From: Crotophaga sulcirostris
Taxonomy: Eukaryota > Chordata > Aves > Cuculiformes > Crotophagidae
Length of the DNA: 64,000 nt
Direction: 5' to 3'
NCBI GenBank assembly: GCA_013397455.1
Contig: VYZB01000097.1
Span: 1,751,570-1,815,569, forward strand
In this document: piece after piece, positions 35,201-46,900 of the stretch
How the letters are laid out: every line of letters begins with the position of its first letter
Position numbering within the stretch: the stretch's first letter is position 1
Notes under the pieces: model-generated
Told to the model about the DNA's origin: nothing
What the model saw: only the letters and a program-made list of their open reading frames with translations
Databases searched by the model: none
Made by a program: the position numbers and the translations under genes

Positions 35201-35667
35201 ATCAAATCCAGACATTACCTCAGGCATTAATGCCCTAAGGGCTAGCTAGAGATATGTTAGTATGTTTATAGAGACAGATTAAAATCGGATTTCACACATA
35301 GATATCTAGCACACCAAGGGTTATGAAAATCCTCCTTGACTGGTGAAAGTACAATAGCATAGTCATTGGTTGCCCAGCAAACATGAGGAAATTTGGCTCT
35401 GATTCATGCCAACAGACAATAAAGAAACCACACAATGAACAATTGCTTTCAAACCAAACTCAGATCTTTTCCCCTCTGAGGAAATCTTCTCAAGTGAAGG
35501 AAGACAAGATCTAAAGGGTAAGCTTGTAGTTATACAAATCTACCCTATCATTTGGGTACACCTCAGTAAACTATTACTCAGACTGTCAAACCATTTGTTC
35601 ACCTTCTGTGCCTTTTCACAGCAAGTGTTAGCTATAGTTTACCACTTCTTTAAGCCTTTAAGCAATC

Positions 35668-35857
35668 TTTTTTTTTTTTTTTTTCGCAGTGCCCTAGCCT
35701 AGCACGGTGGGAATGTGGACATGGCATTCAGTATACAGACCAGAGCCAGGATTGCATGTGCCTTATCCAACTGCCAGCCCAGTCTGCTTGCTCTTTGAAC
35801 TGTCCAGACCAGAAGCAGTCAGTGACCAGAATGTGGTCACTGCTGAGCTGGAGATAA
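35668..35857 (+). other. Candidate 3' splice site followed by a 55-codon open frame
   Basis: Seventeen T residues (35668-35684) are followed by CGCAG, a textbook acceptor layout, and 35690-35857 is open to a TAA at 35855. The frame has no ATG at its start and would be a terminal exon. It is rich in Cys (residues 1, 9, 22, 24, 34 and 38). I recognise no family, and an oligo-T tract next to CAG can arise by chance, so this is speculative. Confidence 0.15.
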
Positions 35858-37866
35858 GGTTACTGTGCCAAAGCTAACAAAACTCTCCCAGCTGACCTAA
35901 TGGAAGCTTCATGGTGGCTCACAGAGCAGCCCAAACAGACTCTCCTCAGCCTGGAAGACAACATGTAGATAACCCAGTGTAGCTTTCAAAGAAGGAAAGA
36001 ACTGTATGTGGTTACAGGGAGGGTAAAAAGGCCTTTAGATGCCACCTGTATCTCCAAATAATTTACCATGCGTGATGCAAAGGAAGTCACTCTGTTTATC
36101 TGAACTCTGTCTGGCTCCAGCAGTCATACATTTCCCATTATAGATTGCAGTTAAAGTAGTCTAGCATGCAGATCTGGTCACTTTCAGCAAACCAGTGAAA
36201 GAGTAATTTTTTTGCAGTCTGGATCTCTGGTATACAGGCTATCTATGTTTGTAACTTCTGATCTGAAAATAATGAGGGACTCTGTTAAGGCACGTTATCA
36301 GGACATTCTTACACTCAAAACTAGGAAAGAAAGAGGTTTTAATATTTCCCCTTGCATCCATAGTACAAAAGTTGAAGACATACACATTCATTTTTCAATC
36401 CTAGAAACTTATTAGCCAAAACTAACCATTTCAATGCTGTCTCCCAAAGGAATACTTCTGGATGTTTTCCATTAAATAAAATGAAAAGGTAACCTCTTCT
36501 TTATGTTTTTATGTCATTCCAGCTCAAGGAAACTCATAATCATGAGTCTCCAAAAAGCAGGTATGACAATGCCTCAAACTGCAGGAACAATGTTCATGTC
36601 CCATAGGCAAGAAAAAAGAGCATGTTACTATCAAATTACTGAGTGTTAACAAAAGCATGCATACATGGGGACGTTCTTATAGACAGTTGTATCAGAAAGT
36701 TTAACTCAGTTGAATCTTAGGGAAGCATAAGTGAAATCAATTGAAATACTTACATATGGTTAGATGCACAGGAACACTGTATTATAGCTGTAAACTCTCT
36801 GACTATACTCTAGCCAAAGTTTTATTATCAAGACAGCATTTTAGCTGACTTCCCCTCCTGTTTTTGTGCTCTGAATAAGCACATTTATTAAACCTATTCT
36901 GTAATGTCCTGAAGTACACTGATTTTCTGTAAAGAAAATACAATAGGTCTGTTCATGGGAATTTGTATAGCTCTGGTATATTAAAAATAGATCATATATG
37001 AGTGACTCCCTGAAGGCCCTTTACAATACCTGGGACCAACTCACTATAAAGCACTTTATAGAAAAGTTGTCAAGGGATTACACATCAAAACATTAGTAAA
37101 AACATACTAAAATAATCCTGGGAGAGGCCCCAAGGGATTTTATACTCTATCCGGCAGCCCAAGACAAGACCAAACAATTTAACCTTGACTGAGATGTCGT
37201 CAGTCTCTTCTCGTAGTCTATAACCTCCTCAACTCTTCTTAATATTGGAAACATTTTTTCGTAGTATTCAGATTAAACACTCCCCCCTCCAGTCTGGCCT
37301 ATTTTAGTCCTATCTGTCATAGACATAAGAAAATATACTATTTCTTTTTTCTTTGCAGCAGCATTTTTATATATCTAGATAAATTACTTCACTTTTTGTT
37401 TTTCTGTAGACCATTCATCCACGATTCATTCTATTTTAATTTACATGACATTTTTCTAAGTCTCCAATCATTTTTGATGTTGTCCTGCTGACTTTCTCTA
37501 CCTGTGCAGAGCCAAAGAGAGCAGGAGATGTAACATGCTGATTCACATAAGCTAGTAGGACTTTTGCTTTTTTTGCAAGTGGATTATTATTGTCTTATTT
37601 TCAATCTGTAAACTATTATCTACAGTGCCTCTGTGATCCTTTCAGATGTCAGCTTTATTTCATTCTTCCGAAAATATTCTGAAGAATTTTCTCCTGTGTT
37701 TTGTAAAGGTGTTGCAATAGATAAACTAATTTAACTTCAGCCGCATAATTTGCTCCCAACACACTAATCTATCTTCCTTAATATAGAAGATCAAAACCAC
37801 AAAAAGTCCTGATATTCTTGCAGGAGGCTCAGCTTGGGAAGTGTTCTGTTGCAGGCTTTTGTACCT

Positions 37867-37893
37867 ACATATACATATATATACACACACACA
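37867..37893. repeat. TA/CA microsatellite
   Basis: ACATATACATATATATACAC with following CA units is simple-sequence DNA. Confidence 0.85.
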
Positions 37894-40800
37894 TAAACAT
37901 TTAATTATCTTAAAGTTTGATAAATTAAAGCCCTCAAGGGCTAGATAAGGGAACTTTATATCTTTTGGAAGAGGGAATTTCCCCGTATCCCAATGAAACA
38001 CACGACTGTTGCTTCTAGCTATGTATGGACCCAAAATAAAAACTAAATAAAGACTAAAATGAATGTAAGTATAATTCCTCTAAAAATAACTCAAAACTGC
38101 CTAGCCTGAACCAGCTATGTTCTTTTATTCTCCTCTTGAGTTTCAGAAGTATTTAAAATAGCTAGGGCATTATATGCTCAAAATAGAAAGAATATATTTC
38201 AAGGCTTTTTAAAAATTAATTTTCATAATTTGTGCACAAATGTGCCAGGTTTTGTAATTACTCAGGTGGGATTATTTATACATGTAGCACTACTTCTTCT
38301 CCCTGATCCAATCTTAAACTTTACCCGTGGACTTGATCATAGAATATATGAAAATACTTTATATAAATATTCATACACACACTTGATTTACAGGAAACTG
38401 ATGTGCTATGGGTGAATTTTTCTGAAGTGTTATAACATGAAATGTTGAATATTTTGAAAATACAATCTGGTAAGTTTCAACGTGTGCAAACTCAAGTACC
38501 ATCTTTCTAAGGACTTATTCTTCTGCAAACACTACAACTAAATGTATATACATTTTAATCTGCATCTTGCCAGACTAGGTGTAAAATGTTTCCCATTTTT
38601 CTGCTATGCCATCTTCACAACTGCCATTTGCAAGTCTGCAGTTTAGTATAGTCTGTGTCACTTTTGCATGAACACTTCTTATTCATCCAGATAGTTAATT
38701 GCATTCCAACTTAGTACTGATCTGATCTTTTCTTCAGCGACATTTTAGGTCTTCAGTTTCTACTTCTCTTTCTTTCCATGGTAATTTTAGCAATTTATAC
38801 AGTAGAACTAAGAATTTCCAGCTGCATTGTATTAGTATCTGTTATTAAATTATACTAAAAAATAGAGTTCTTTAAACTTCAAAATGTTTCTTTAGAACAG
38901 TGCACCTCCAGCTTTTGGAAGTACAAGCTGTATCAAAGTATCTATATAGTAATTTTACTTTGCAACTAGTTAGTGCCCACAGATTTCAATATGAAACTGA
39001 GCATTTTTCACAAGTCTGTAACCAATGTTCATGGACTATATCTTAGGCAACTGGTTAGTCTTTTCTGGTTTTTCTTTCCAGTTTTTACATGCGAGTTGGA
39101 AAAGCTGTGAGGGGAAAGCAGCAAAGATGAGAGTAAAATCAGACCTTCAACATGAGAAAAATGTACCGAATTCCTTGTAATTCTTAATGCCAAAACAAAG
39201 ATAAAGAATAAAACAAAATCAGACAATCACAGCAAGTATTCTCAAAGCTCTTATGTCTCCACTTCCTGTGCTTGAAGAGCAGGATAGAAGTTATTAAAGT
39301 CTTTGTTCAGTACATCCTTTCAGAGATTGGAAAAACTGTTAGTCTGGCATTTTTGTTTGAGATTACACTCAGGGAAAAGGTGAACATATGAAAAAAACTA
39401 ACTATGAGGACAGTTTATCTGAACCCTGGTGAATACCAGTGATGCAAATCAGCTGTTCTGTCTTCAAAAGTGTTTTAGTACAGTGCTGCTAAATGAGTTC
39501 CATAATAGTATGCTCTTTGCAGTACAAAGCACATTCAGGGGCAATAAGAGAAAAAGTTAAATATTGTAGATCAAGTCTAGCAAAGAATTTCTTAAAGGCA
39601 TGGCCAGAAACCTTTCAGTAGGTAAGGAGTGTGCAACAGAAAGGTACCACTTACTTTTGCCTATCCTGATGTACATTGTGTTTGAGGTATAGCTTCATTC
39701 TATACTCCAGGAAAAAAGGTTTAACCTTAGGAGATGATTTGGAAGGTCAGAGAAGAGGGAGTCAAGAAAGTTTACTTGATCAGAGACTTTTCATTATGTT
39801 ATGTCTCTGGGCTTAATCCCTTACTGAGTGATACTTGCATAGAAAGTAATCAGGGAGGAAACGTCTGATCTGTCCTGCATTTCAGTCAATCTTCCCTCTT
39901 CCTTCCCTCCCTTCTCCTCTCCTTTGCTTCCTTTCTTGTTCTAGATTTCAATAGGATAAAGCTGGGAACTTCTCCAATATATGTTTTGAAAACAAACTAC
40001 TTTGCCCAGTGATCATGAATTTCACATGGAGACTGCAAGACACAGGAGCAGATCCCTGCTTTGCCTACTTCAGATTAAGCCCTTAAGCCTGGATCATCTG
40101 TCTCTAGTAGAAGCCATGTGGTCCAAGGAGTCTCATCCTTGCAATCCCCTTTTTTATTTTTCTTCAGATTTCTCAGAATTTTTTCCTGACTCGGATTTCC
40201 TCACATTTGATGTAGTTTCATGGAAAGATTATTTTCAGCAGGTCAGCATTTTCCATAATCAACAAAATAAGTAGTGTCAGATGATTCTCCACTAGTTATG
40301 TGCGTATTTATCCTGAAATATCTTCTAGGATAAAATATATTCTCCCTGTGACTCCTTGAAGAAAAGTTTTGTGTTTAGTTCATACAGCTAGTTGGAGTCT
40401 GGGAGCAGAAACTGGGCCTTGCAACTGTGTGAAAAGGAAATGTGCAGCAAAGTCCTTGCTTCTCTTGAATAATATGGCTACAGCTCAGAATTAACAGTGT
40501 CTTCATTAACCAACAAGTCAAGCTCCAAAATTTGTTCTTTCTCCTCAAACTTAACCACTGCCTCTAAATGCCATGCTGAAAGATGAGGCAGCAATAAATG
40601 GTAAACGTGCAGGTGAAGTGGAGATTGATTGATTGCTTTTTTTTTTTTTGGATGGACAGACTGACAAGAGGCAGTTTCAGTGTCAGAGGAGGAAGAAGAA
40701 CAGGAAATCTGGGAAGGACACCAAATCCTTGGGATTATATTCATCCAATTCCAAGCAGGACTTACTTAATAGTACAGGAAATGTATTAGCTAGAAATCCC

Positions 40801-41899
40801 ATTTATTACACACACCAAATGAGGTTACATCAGTTATGAAATTTCCCATACCACTATCCTGTGCTCATTCAGAATAGCAATGACTTCAGCCATGTCTTAA
40901 GAAATAGCCACCACGATGTTTAAAAACCAGCAAGAGATTTTTGAAGCCTGCTCTCACAGTGGCAAATTTAAAGGGGAACTGGATAACTTCAAAACATGCT
41001 AACACTTCAATCTGTGTTACATCCACTTGAGCACTGAAAAAGCTGTAGAATAAAAACAGTTTTCAAGTCTTTGTTTTAGAGTCCTTTCATGACTGGCCAC
41101 AGTGTAAGTTGTGTTCTCCCAGTTGTCAGTCCCTAGGAAATACCCATACAACTTGCCAATCAGTTCAATATCTCATTTATTTAGCTTGCTAAGACAGGAG
41201 AGAAAAAAAAAAGTGTTTAAGTTTCAGTTCCTGTAGTTGGTTTCTTCCTTGATATTGCACAGGGATATGCTTAATGAAGCAGAGTGCAAAGCATAGATTA
41301 ATGTTGTTTCATTCATTCAAGGAAATGGGCAACTCCATCTGCTTTGACTGAGATTAAGTGAAAGAGTGACAGCAAAACCATTTTGCTCTCTTTTATATGG
41401 TGGGAAATGGAAAACATAAAATACTAAAAGGATAACAAACCTGCAATAAATCAGAACTCTGCCTAATAAAATCATCCCTTAAGCCTTTTTTTTTTCCTTC
41501 AAATCTTTTGAGTTCAACATGTACCAGACTGGTGAAGTCTGAACATCTATTATTACTTTATGAACACATTCTCATAGAGGGAAAAATAAAAAAAAAAGAC
41601 AAAAGGCATGAAGGAAAAACAAGTTTTCTTATTTTTTTTATACCACACCATATAGTTAGGATAGTTCTCTTGTTTTCAGGAATTAAAATATTAAAAAACA
41701 TACTTAACGCATAAGGAAATAACTTATTTGATTGAAGTCCCTTGAAATATGATAGATGGCAATTAAATGCATTCTAGCCTACAGGATGATGCGTTTTATT
41801 CACTCTACCAGACAAACTCAAGTGGAAAAGGTATGAAAGAATATATTTTGCAAAGCTGGCACAATCTTACATGAAGCTGATCTTTTCTAGTAACCTAAC

Positions 41900-42260
41900 A
41901 ATGTTATCCAAAATGCCTAAGGTAAAGAATAAACATAAAGGGAGAATGCACATTATGTTTCACTAAAGAGAATAAATGTTAATTTAATGAAATAAAAAGG
42001 CTTCAAACGCATTTAATCGCTGGGAAAGTGTCTGTTATAATAGATGGTACATCTCAGCTAGTGAATCGGCAACAGAAATGTGACCGGAGCCTTCATATGG
42101 AAGCAATATTGACCCAAGTCCCTCTTTGCAAAGTATGACTTATTTTTATCCCAGATTCTGGAGTTTAAAATGGCTGCGCTCATGTCTCTGCCATGACCAC
42201 AACGAACAGCCTTTGTAATACTTGACAGGAGCAAAGACTCTTCTCAGTTCCATAAAACAA
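41900..42260. other. Candidate conserved non-coding block
   Basis: This is a complex, non-repetitive stretch with homeodomain-like cores (TTAATTTAAT at 41980-41989, 'tttaatcgc') and E-box CATATG near 42096. It has no long open frame and no repeat similarity. The look is that of vertebrate conserved non-coding elements, but conservation cannot be judged from one sequence. Confidence 0.2.
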
Positions 42261-43329
42261 CACCAATGCTTTTAAACGCTATTTTAAATTAGCCCTTATG
42301 TATCTGAAAGCCAAATATGACCATATATCTGTAACACAATAATGATATTTTTTTATCTCAAAGAGCCAAAATAATACCTACTGATCTAGAAATCTGGTAA
42401 ATGTCCTTCAAATTATGTCAGTTTAGCAAAAATGATCCAACAATATTTGAGTGAAATGCATGCCTATGCAATGGACCAACACAATCCATTTAAGTTTCAT
42501 TAAAAATGCAAACCCAGTATGAACAGAAATTATACCTTCATTTAATGTGCCCTGTATGTATAGAAACCATGTATATGTATATAAACCATTTAAACAAGAA
42601 TTGCTAAGGCAAACCGCCAGAGGAGACATTAGCTTGACTTGGACACTCAGCCACAGCTTCTGCTTCGGTGTCCCCTTTCCTTTCTTTTTCCAAAATCTTT
42701 TTAGTGTGATTTAATTGCCGTTATTACTGCTATCTGTATTTTGGTGGGTCCTACTGATCCTTTCAACTTTAGAAAATAAATATTTCACATGGAAGTTCAT
42801 GTACCCATCCTTTCAGAAAGCCTGGAAAGAACAGGGTGAAAATGCATGTCCATTTCTCTGTGCACACAAATCTGAACACATACGAGTGAACAATGTTTGT
42901 TCCTGTTCTCATAGACAGAGTTATTTTTCCCCTCACTTTTTTAAGTTAGATCAGTGAAGTCGTGTGTATACAGCATCTTAGGAAGAAGTAGATGATGTAT
43001 GAAGAAAAGATATTAATTTAAAATGTTTGACAATTAAACCAGTAAAACTGGTCAACTGACAACTAATAAAGCTCTTTAAGAATAGAAAAAAGTCCATCAA
43101 GAGTTACTCATAATTAACAGCAACTACCATACTGAAATTTCTAGGACCTTTTAAAATGCAAACAATGGAAGGTAGCTGTAGATGACCTTCAGCACTGTCC
43201 TTCACACACAGACATACACAAATTTTAATTATATCCCCTGACTATTATTGAAAGTAAATAGTTTTGAAAATGAATGCAAATCTTATCCAGTGGACAGCAA
43301 AATGTCATTACTAACTTTTGCATTATGTA

Positions 43330-43640
43330 GGTTACAACGGACATCTTATGCAAAAGGACACCAAGGAGTAGTGGACTGCCCTGATAGTACCTTCAATAAA
43401 TCTGCTCCTGGTTTCTCAACAGTGCATGGATCTACCAAATATACATCCTTTCTAATGACCTGGGGAACACCGCTTGTGACCGGCCACCAACTGTATTTAG
43501 CTCTGTTGGCTACAACTCTTTGAACCCAGCCATCCAGCCAGTTTTTATCCAGTAAAATGTCCAAGCCTTGAGCAGCCAGTTTTCCTTTTGTCAAGTCTGC
43601 TAATATGTCCATATAAATCAGAGTGGGTGCCAACACCCTG
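43330..43640 (-). mobile_element. Old CR1 fragment, antisense, internal RT piece (CR1-9)
   Basis: The minus strand retains the CR1 RT segment 'LDKNWLDGWVQRVVANRAKY' and 'PVTSGVPQV' (within 43636-43346), which is the region just before and into motif B. Both flanks are eroded, neither the 3' UTR nor the tail is present, and downstream of 'GVPQ' the expected 'GSVLGP' is lost. It is a diverged internal fragment, not a normal 5'-truncated copy. Outer limits are approximate. Confidence 0.8.
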
Positions 43641-43792
43641 ATGGAAGTATTTGCTGTCCATTTCCTTTGAAATGCACTCTGCAGTAAATGCAGAAAACTA
43701 TTATCAGTGGAAGAGAAAAACTGGGGACATTTTCCAGAGGACTAGAGACCTGAACGGGACTGAAGTCATTCTGAATTTCAAAAAAAAATGTC

Positions 43793-43940
43793 AAAAGAGA
43801 GAGAAAAAATAGGATTAAAAAGGAAAAGAATAAATTCTAAAAGGAAGAAGGGGGAAGCAAGAAAGAGGGAAAAGGAAAAGAAGTGGGAGGGGAATGCAAA
43901 GGCAAAAACGAAAAAGGGAAGGAGGAAGGAAGACTGGGGA
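43793..43940. repeat. Polypurine tract (GA-rich)
   Basis: About 150 bp are roughly nine-tenths A or G on the plus strand, with GGAAAAGAA/GGAAGGAGG-like units. Open frames across it are artefacts of composition. Confidence 0.85.
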
Positions 43941-46900
43941 TGCGAATGCAAGACTAGAATTCCAGTCAAGACAAAATGTAAATCTGTAAAGCTAAAGATC
44001 TCATCTGTTTTAATGTTATTTTTATGTATATCTACTTGTAGATCTCAATAGCTCTTTTCTCTTGTGCCCTACTATCTTATTCTTTTAAAGAAGTGCACAT
44101 GCTAAGACATTGCACTGTCTCAGATGCAAAATGAAGCATAAAGCCCTTATCAGTCACCAAGAAAAGAGGATACTTCCAGCTGCGAAAACAAGACATCATT
44201 TTGATAGCAGAGCTTCTGCCTGGAATACAAAGAGCATGTAGGCACCTTCTTCATTTTTGTTCAGTCAAAACCACGTATGGTTTTACTGGTGAAGGCTGGT
44301 CATGCGGAGGAGCCCCAATTTAGCCTTCCATGGTATTGTAAAAGAAATAATTTCTTTCACCAGTTTTTTCTACAAAGTGTTGGTTTAGATTGAGTTCTGA
44401 TTGGTCCAGTACAATTGATTGCAGACAAGGAAATATCTCGATATTTTTATTATACATTTTTATTTTTAAGTCTCAATTAATTTCTAATTTAGGCCTATTT
44501 TTGAGACTCAGGTGTTGCATGAGCCTCATTCTGACTTTCATCACAGATATTAATTCCTTTCTCAATGTTAGCTGTTGAATTTACTGCATTTTAAATATAT
44601 GAATTATAAAATGTTTTCCTTCCTATATTTACCTTCATGTACGCATGCAAATGCACACGCATTTATAACTCTAACAAACACCAAACATTAAAGGAAATAT
44701 GCATTGATTAATTCTTAAGTGTAGCAACAAAGCAGAGTTTCCAGAGCAATTAGCTGATGGAAAGATGAAGACTTGGGAAGACAAGTAGAATTCAGAAGAG
44801 GTGTAACAAAAAAGAATAAATAAAATAATTCTCCCAGATATTCATGCAGGTGGACCATGACCAGAGGCACCCCATTTCCACCTACAAAAAAAAAAGAAAT
44901 CTCTTCTGAAAGCAAATAAATACCTTAACAGAAATCAAGACTCTGCATGTATCCATTGACCTAGCCCTGAAAACTTTAGCAACAGCATGGTTCAACGACT
45001 CTCACATAATGTTTTTCCTTTCCTGCTAATAAAGTTTGACAGATTTTGTTTAAATTGTGCAAATGTTAAAAGAATTTATAACTGACATTCCAAGAGGATT
45101 CTTCACAAATTAACCATAGAAAGAAATGGGAGGATCGGAAGGAGGCAGGGAAGTGAGAACTGTACAACTAAGACCTAGGATTTACTATCTCTCACTCATA
45201 ATTTTCTTTCGTTCAAAGTATGGATGACAGTGATCATAACAAAAATAAATGAAGCTAGCAACTGGCATGTACTTCTGTGCTGAAATGGTCATGGCAGCGT
45301 TCACTGGAATCCTATAACTCCCAGTTGTATTGAGAAGGCGTAAAATAACAGTGTAGGCCTGGCATAATTATGACAGTTGTGTTTCTTCAGTCAAGTATTA
45401 GTTCTGAGGCTTTTCATAAGGCTTTTTTTTTTTTGAACAGTGAGTAATGTCCCAGACCATATAAATCCTCTGTCTCCATCACCTCTTTAGATCAAGATTT
45501 CTGTTAGGACACAGTTTATATTTAGCAATAACGATGTATATAGTCACAGGTATCCATGAATGAACATGGGCAGACAAAGTTTTCCCTACAATCATGCTTG
45601 CCTGGGCAAAGAACTTTCATGTAATAGAGCAACATAAAATTCTTGTGCTATGTGTTGCTTGAGAGTCATTTTTTTCAGCATAGAGAAAACGGCATGCATA
45701 GACAAATATTTTCAAACATACTCTCGTTAAGACACGAAGTGTTAGTTGGAAATGGTTTCCCTCCCCTTACTCACCATCTGTTATGATAGCATTTCCATAA
45801 CCTAGAGCCCAGCAGACTGAGGAGTACTGCTGGAAAAGTCTCCTCCCTTGAAGGTGTAGATTTCACTACTTGCCAAATAAAATAAAGAAAAAAACAACAA
45901 CAAAAAAAAGCAGCTTTGGACCTCACCCTGTACATCTGGATTGAGGATATTGGCAGATGCTTCAGAGGGATGCAGAGCATCAGTAGCCTCCTATTACATT
46001 CACAACAGCTGGAACTGCAGACCATAATTTGGAGTAATAATGCAACACTATAAAGGCACATGCTTATTTGGGTTTGGTTACAGCACTTCAGCTTTCACAA
46101 CATCTGGCCCCATACACAGAGAGGCAGTTTCATGTTACAAATATGGGGATAAACCCTATTACCTGCATAATTGTGCCTTTAGACATCTGCATGGCTTACA
46201 TTTCCAGCTGTATGTTCTGGTAATAGTCCTTCTAGACAAAGTCCTGACCCCTTCAAGGCTTAACTGTAACCAGCAACTCGCTTGTCATCTCTATTCTTAG
46301 ACAGTCCTCCTTCTCAGACCAGCTCATTTCCTTGGTATCAGTCCTTTACTGTGGATCCAAGCCCCTTTTGATATTTTGCTACCCTCCTCAATGGCCTCGA
46401 CCCTCCAGTACTAACTCATTTTACAGTAACAGCATACAGCACAATCCTTCAGCATGGGGAACATGTTTAATCTGGCAGAACAAGTCCTTCTGATCACTTT
46501 CTTAACACGGGGCCCTTTAAGCACTTGAAAAACATCCTGATATTAAAAACAAACAAATATCTTTCTTAAAATGTTTATAGCTCACTTGGTTGTGGTGACA
46601 GATCAGATTGACAACACCGGAGAAGAGAGTTTTCAGTGATGCACGTACAGGTTCTGGTTAGGCACAGATAATCCTTTTTGTCTCCTGTGCCATCCCCCAC
46701 GCATACCCTCATGAATACAACATGGTCCTGAAGCCATCACCTGGAGAGACCAATTTGAAGAACATGTGTAGTTACATGCCAAATTAGTGGTTAGGTTCCT
46801 AGTTGACACTGCCAAGAATGGTGCCAGTCTTCATGGTCTTTGTAATGTAGATACCTGCCACCCACTGAGAGCCAGACTGAGACCATCAATTCATAAATTT

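Larger units (their letters stand above)
32240..43329. other. Long non-coding stretch, few repeats
   Basis: About 11 kb with no recognised gene or young transposon. It includes a poly-T/AG acceptor-like site (35668-35689), a CA/TA microsatellite (37867-37893), a T-run near 40637-40649 and a candidate conserved block (41900-42260). Around 33620-33680 a 'gggccagattctgcttc' phrase resembles an old amniote repeat, but it is too short to assign. Confidence 0.5.

Noticed and set aside
43778..44051. Lys/Arg/Glu-rich and Phe/Ser-rich open frames on opposite strands
   Set aside because: They are direct translations of the polypurine tract and would be expected from composition alone.
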